Source: an uncultured Erysipelotrichaceae bacterium
GTDB taxonomy: Bacteria; Bacillota_I; Bacilli_A; Erysipelotrichales; Erysipelotrichaceae
Reading direction: 5' to 3'
NCBI GenBank assembly: GCA_934675465.1
Contig: CAKUQM010000021.1
Span: 1 to 31,927, forward strand
Length of the DNA: 31,927 nucleotides
The position numbers were made by a program, and so were the translations under genes. Position 1 is the first letter of the stretch; each line of letters opens with the position of its first letter. Under the pieces are notes generated by a model that ran no database searches, was not told where the DNA came from, and was given only the letters and a program-made list of their open reading frames with translations. Below are positions 31,742 to 31,927 of this stretch, in pieces.

Positions 31742-31927
31742 ATGGTATTAGGAATATTTGATAGCGGACTTGGTGGTCTAAGTGTTTTAGGAGAAATTTT
31801 AAAAAATAATTCGTTTGATAGAATTGTTTATTTTGGTGATACAGCTAGAGTACCTTATGGTGATAAGGATATAGCAACCCTAAGACAATATGGCAAGGAC
31901 GATATCGATTTTCTTGCGTCTAAAGGA
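31742..31927 (+). CDS. murI: Glutamate racemase (5' part, cut by the window end)
   Basis: The first 62 residues begin MVLGIFDSGLGGLSVL and continue with IVYFGDTARVPYGDK, both diagnostic for MurI. Asp7 and the residues around it form the first half of the active site. The gene starts at the base after the murD stop codon, so the enzyme making D-glutamate is coupled to the ligase that uses it. The remainder lies outside the window. Confidence 0.92.
   Translation, partial: MVLGIFDSGLGGLSVLGEILKNNSFDRIVYFGDTARVPYGDKDIATLRQYGKDDIDFLASKG

Overview
The window is AT-rich, gene-dense DNA from a low-GC Firmicute. The gene order rnmV-rsmA-ispE-(glmU-like)-prs is a shortened form of the Bacillus subtilis arrangement (rnmV-ksgA...ispE...glmU-prs). 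PTS mannose-family genes, DegV, DUF1836 and MEP-pathway genes also fit this phylum. I suspect an Erysipelotrichia-like lineage, but nothing in the sequence proves the class. No tRNA, rRNA, CRISPR array, insertion sequence or prophage is visible.

Layout. (1) 1-4.4 kb: the end of an unidentified gene, then an MBL-fold hydrolase and a complete mannose-family PTS (EIIA-EIIB-EIIC-EIID). A perfect inverted repeat lies upstream and a strong hairpin terminator downstream, with gene relics on both sides. Its genes carry Shine-Dalgarno sites and use codons differently from the rest, so the block looks imported. (2) 4.4-6.8 kb: a DUF1836 regulator divergent from a DegV protein, and a type I asparaginase convergent with DegV. 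(3) 6.9-11.5 kb: an accessory patch with a RelB/DinJ-PemK/MazF toxin-antitoxin pair, an ArdA-like protein, a PLD-helicase-DUF3427 protein broken by a frameshift, and a MutT-type NUDIX hydrolase. (4) 11.6-14.6 kb: an SPFH / zinc-ribbon / TPM operon resembling B. subtilis ydjI-ydjG-ydjH. (5) 14.6-18.0 kb: a signalling operon of a 7TM kinase-like protein without catalytic motifs, a normal histidine kinase and a LuxR-type regulator. (6) 18.1-19.8 kb: a 5'-nucleotidase-like phosphoesterase and a small lipoprotein. (7) 19.9-26.1 kb: a housekeeping run rluA-type/ybaK/ispD/rnmV/rsmA/ispE, then a degenerate GlmU-like protein and prs. (8) 26.1-30.4 kb, minus strand: an alpha/beta hydrolase and NagZ-like glycosidase pair, a structured intergenic element, and a secreted-then-cytoplasmic protein with ten CxxC knuckles. 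(9) 30.4 kb to the end: murD and the start of murI.

How the parts work together. Regions 7 and 9 are core metabolism: rRNA maturation and modification, tRNA proofreading, isoprenoid precursors, PRPP and peptidoglycan. NagZ could link to wall recycling. Region 1 imports a sugar. Region 5 is a probable three-protein signalling unit. A recurrent feature is that seven genes have no Shine-Dalgarno site but have a -10-like hexamer ending 6-7 bases before the ATG, four of them with a well-spaced -35. That is what leaderless transcripts would look like. The most unusual proteins are the CxxC-repeat receptor-like protein, the catalytically empty 7TM sensor and the GlmU-like protein that has lost its nucleotidyltransferase motifs.
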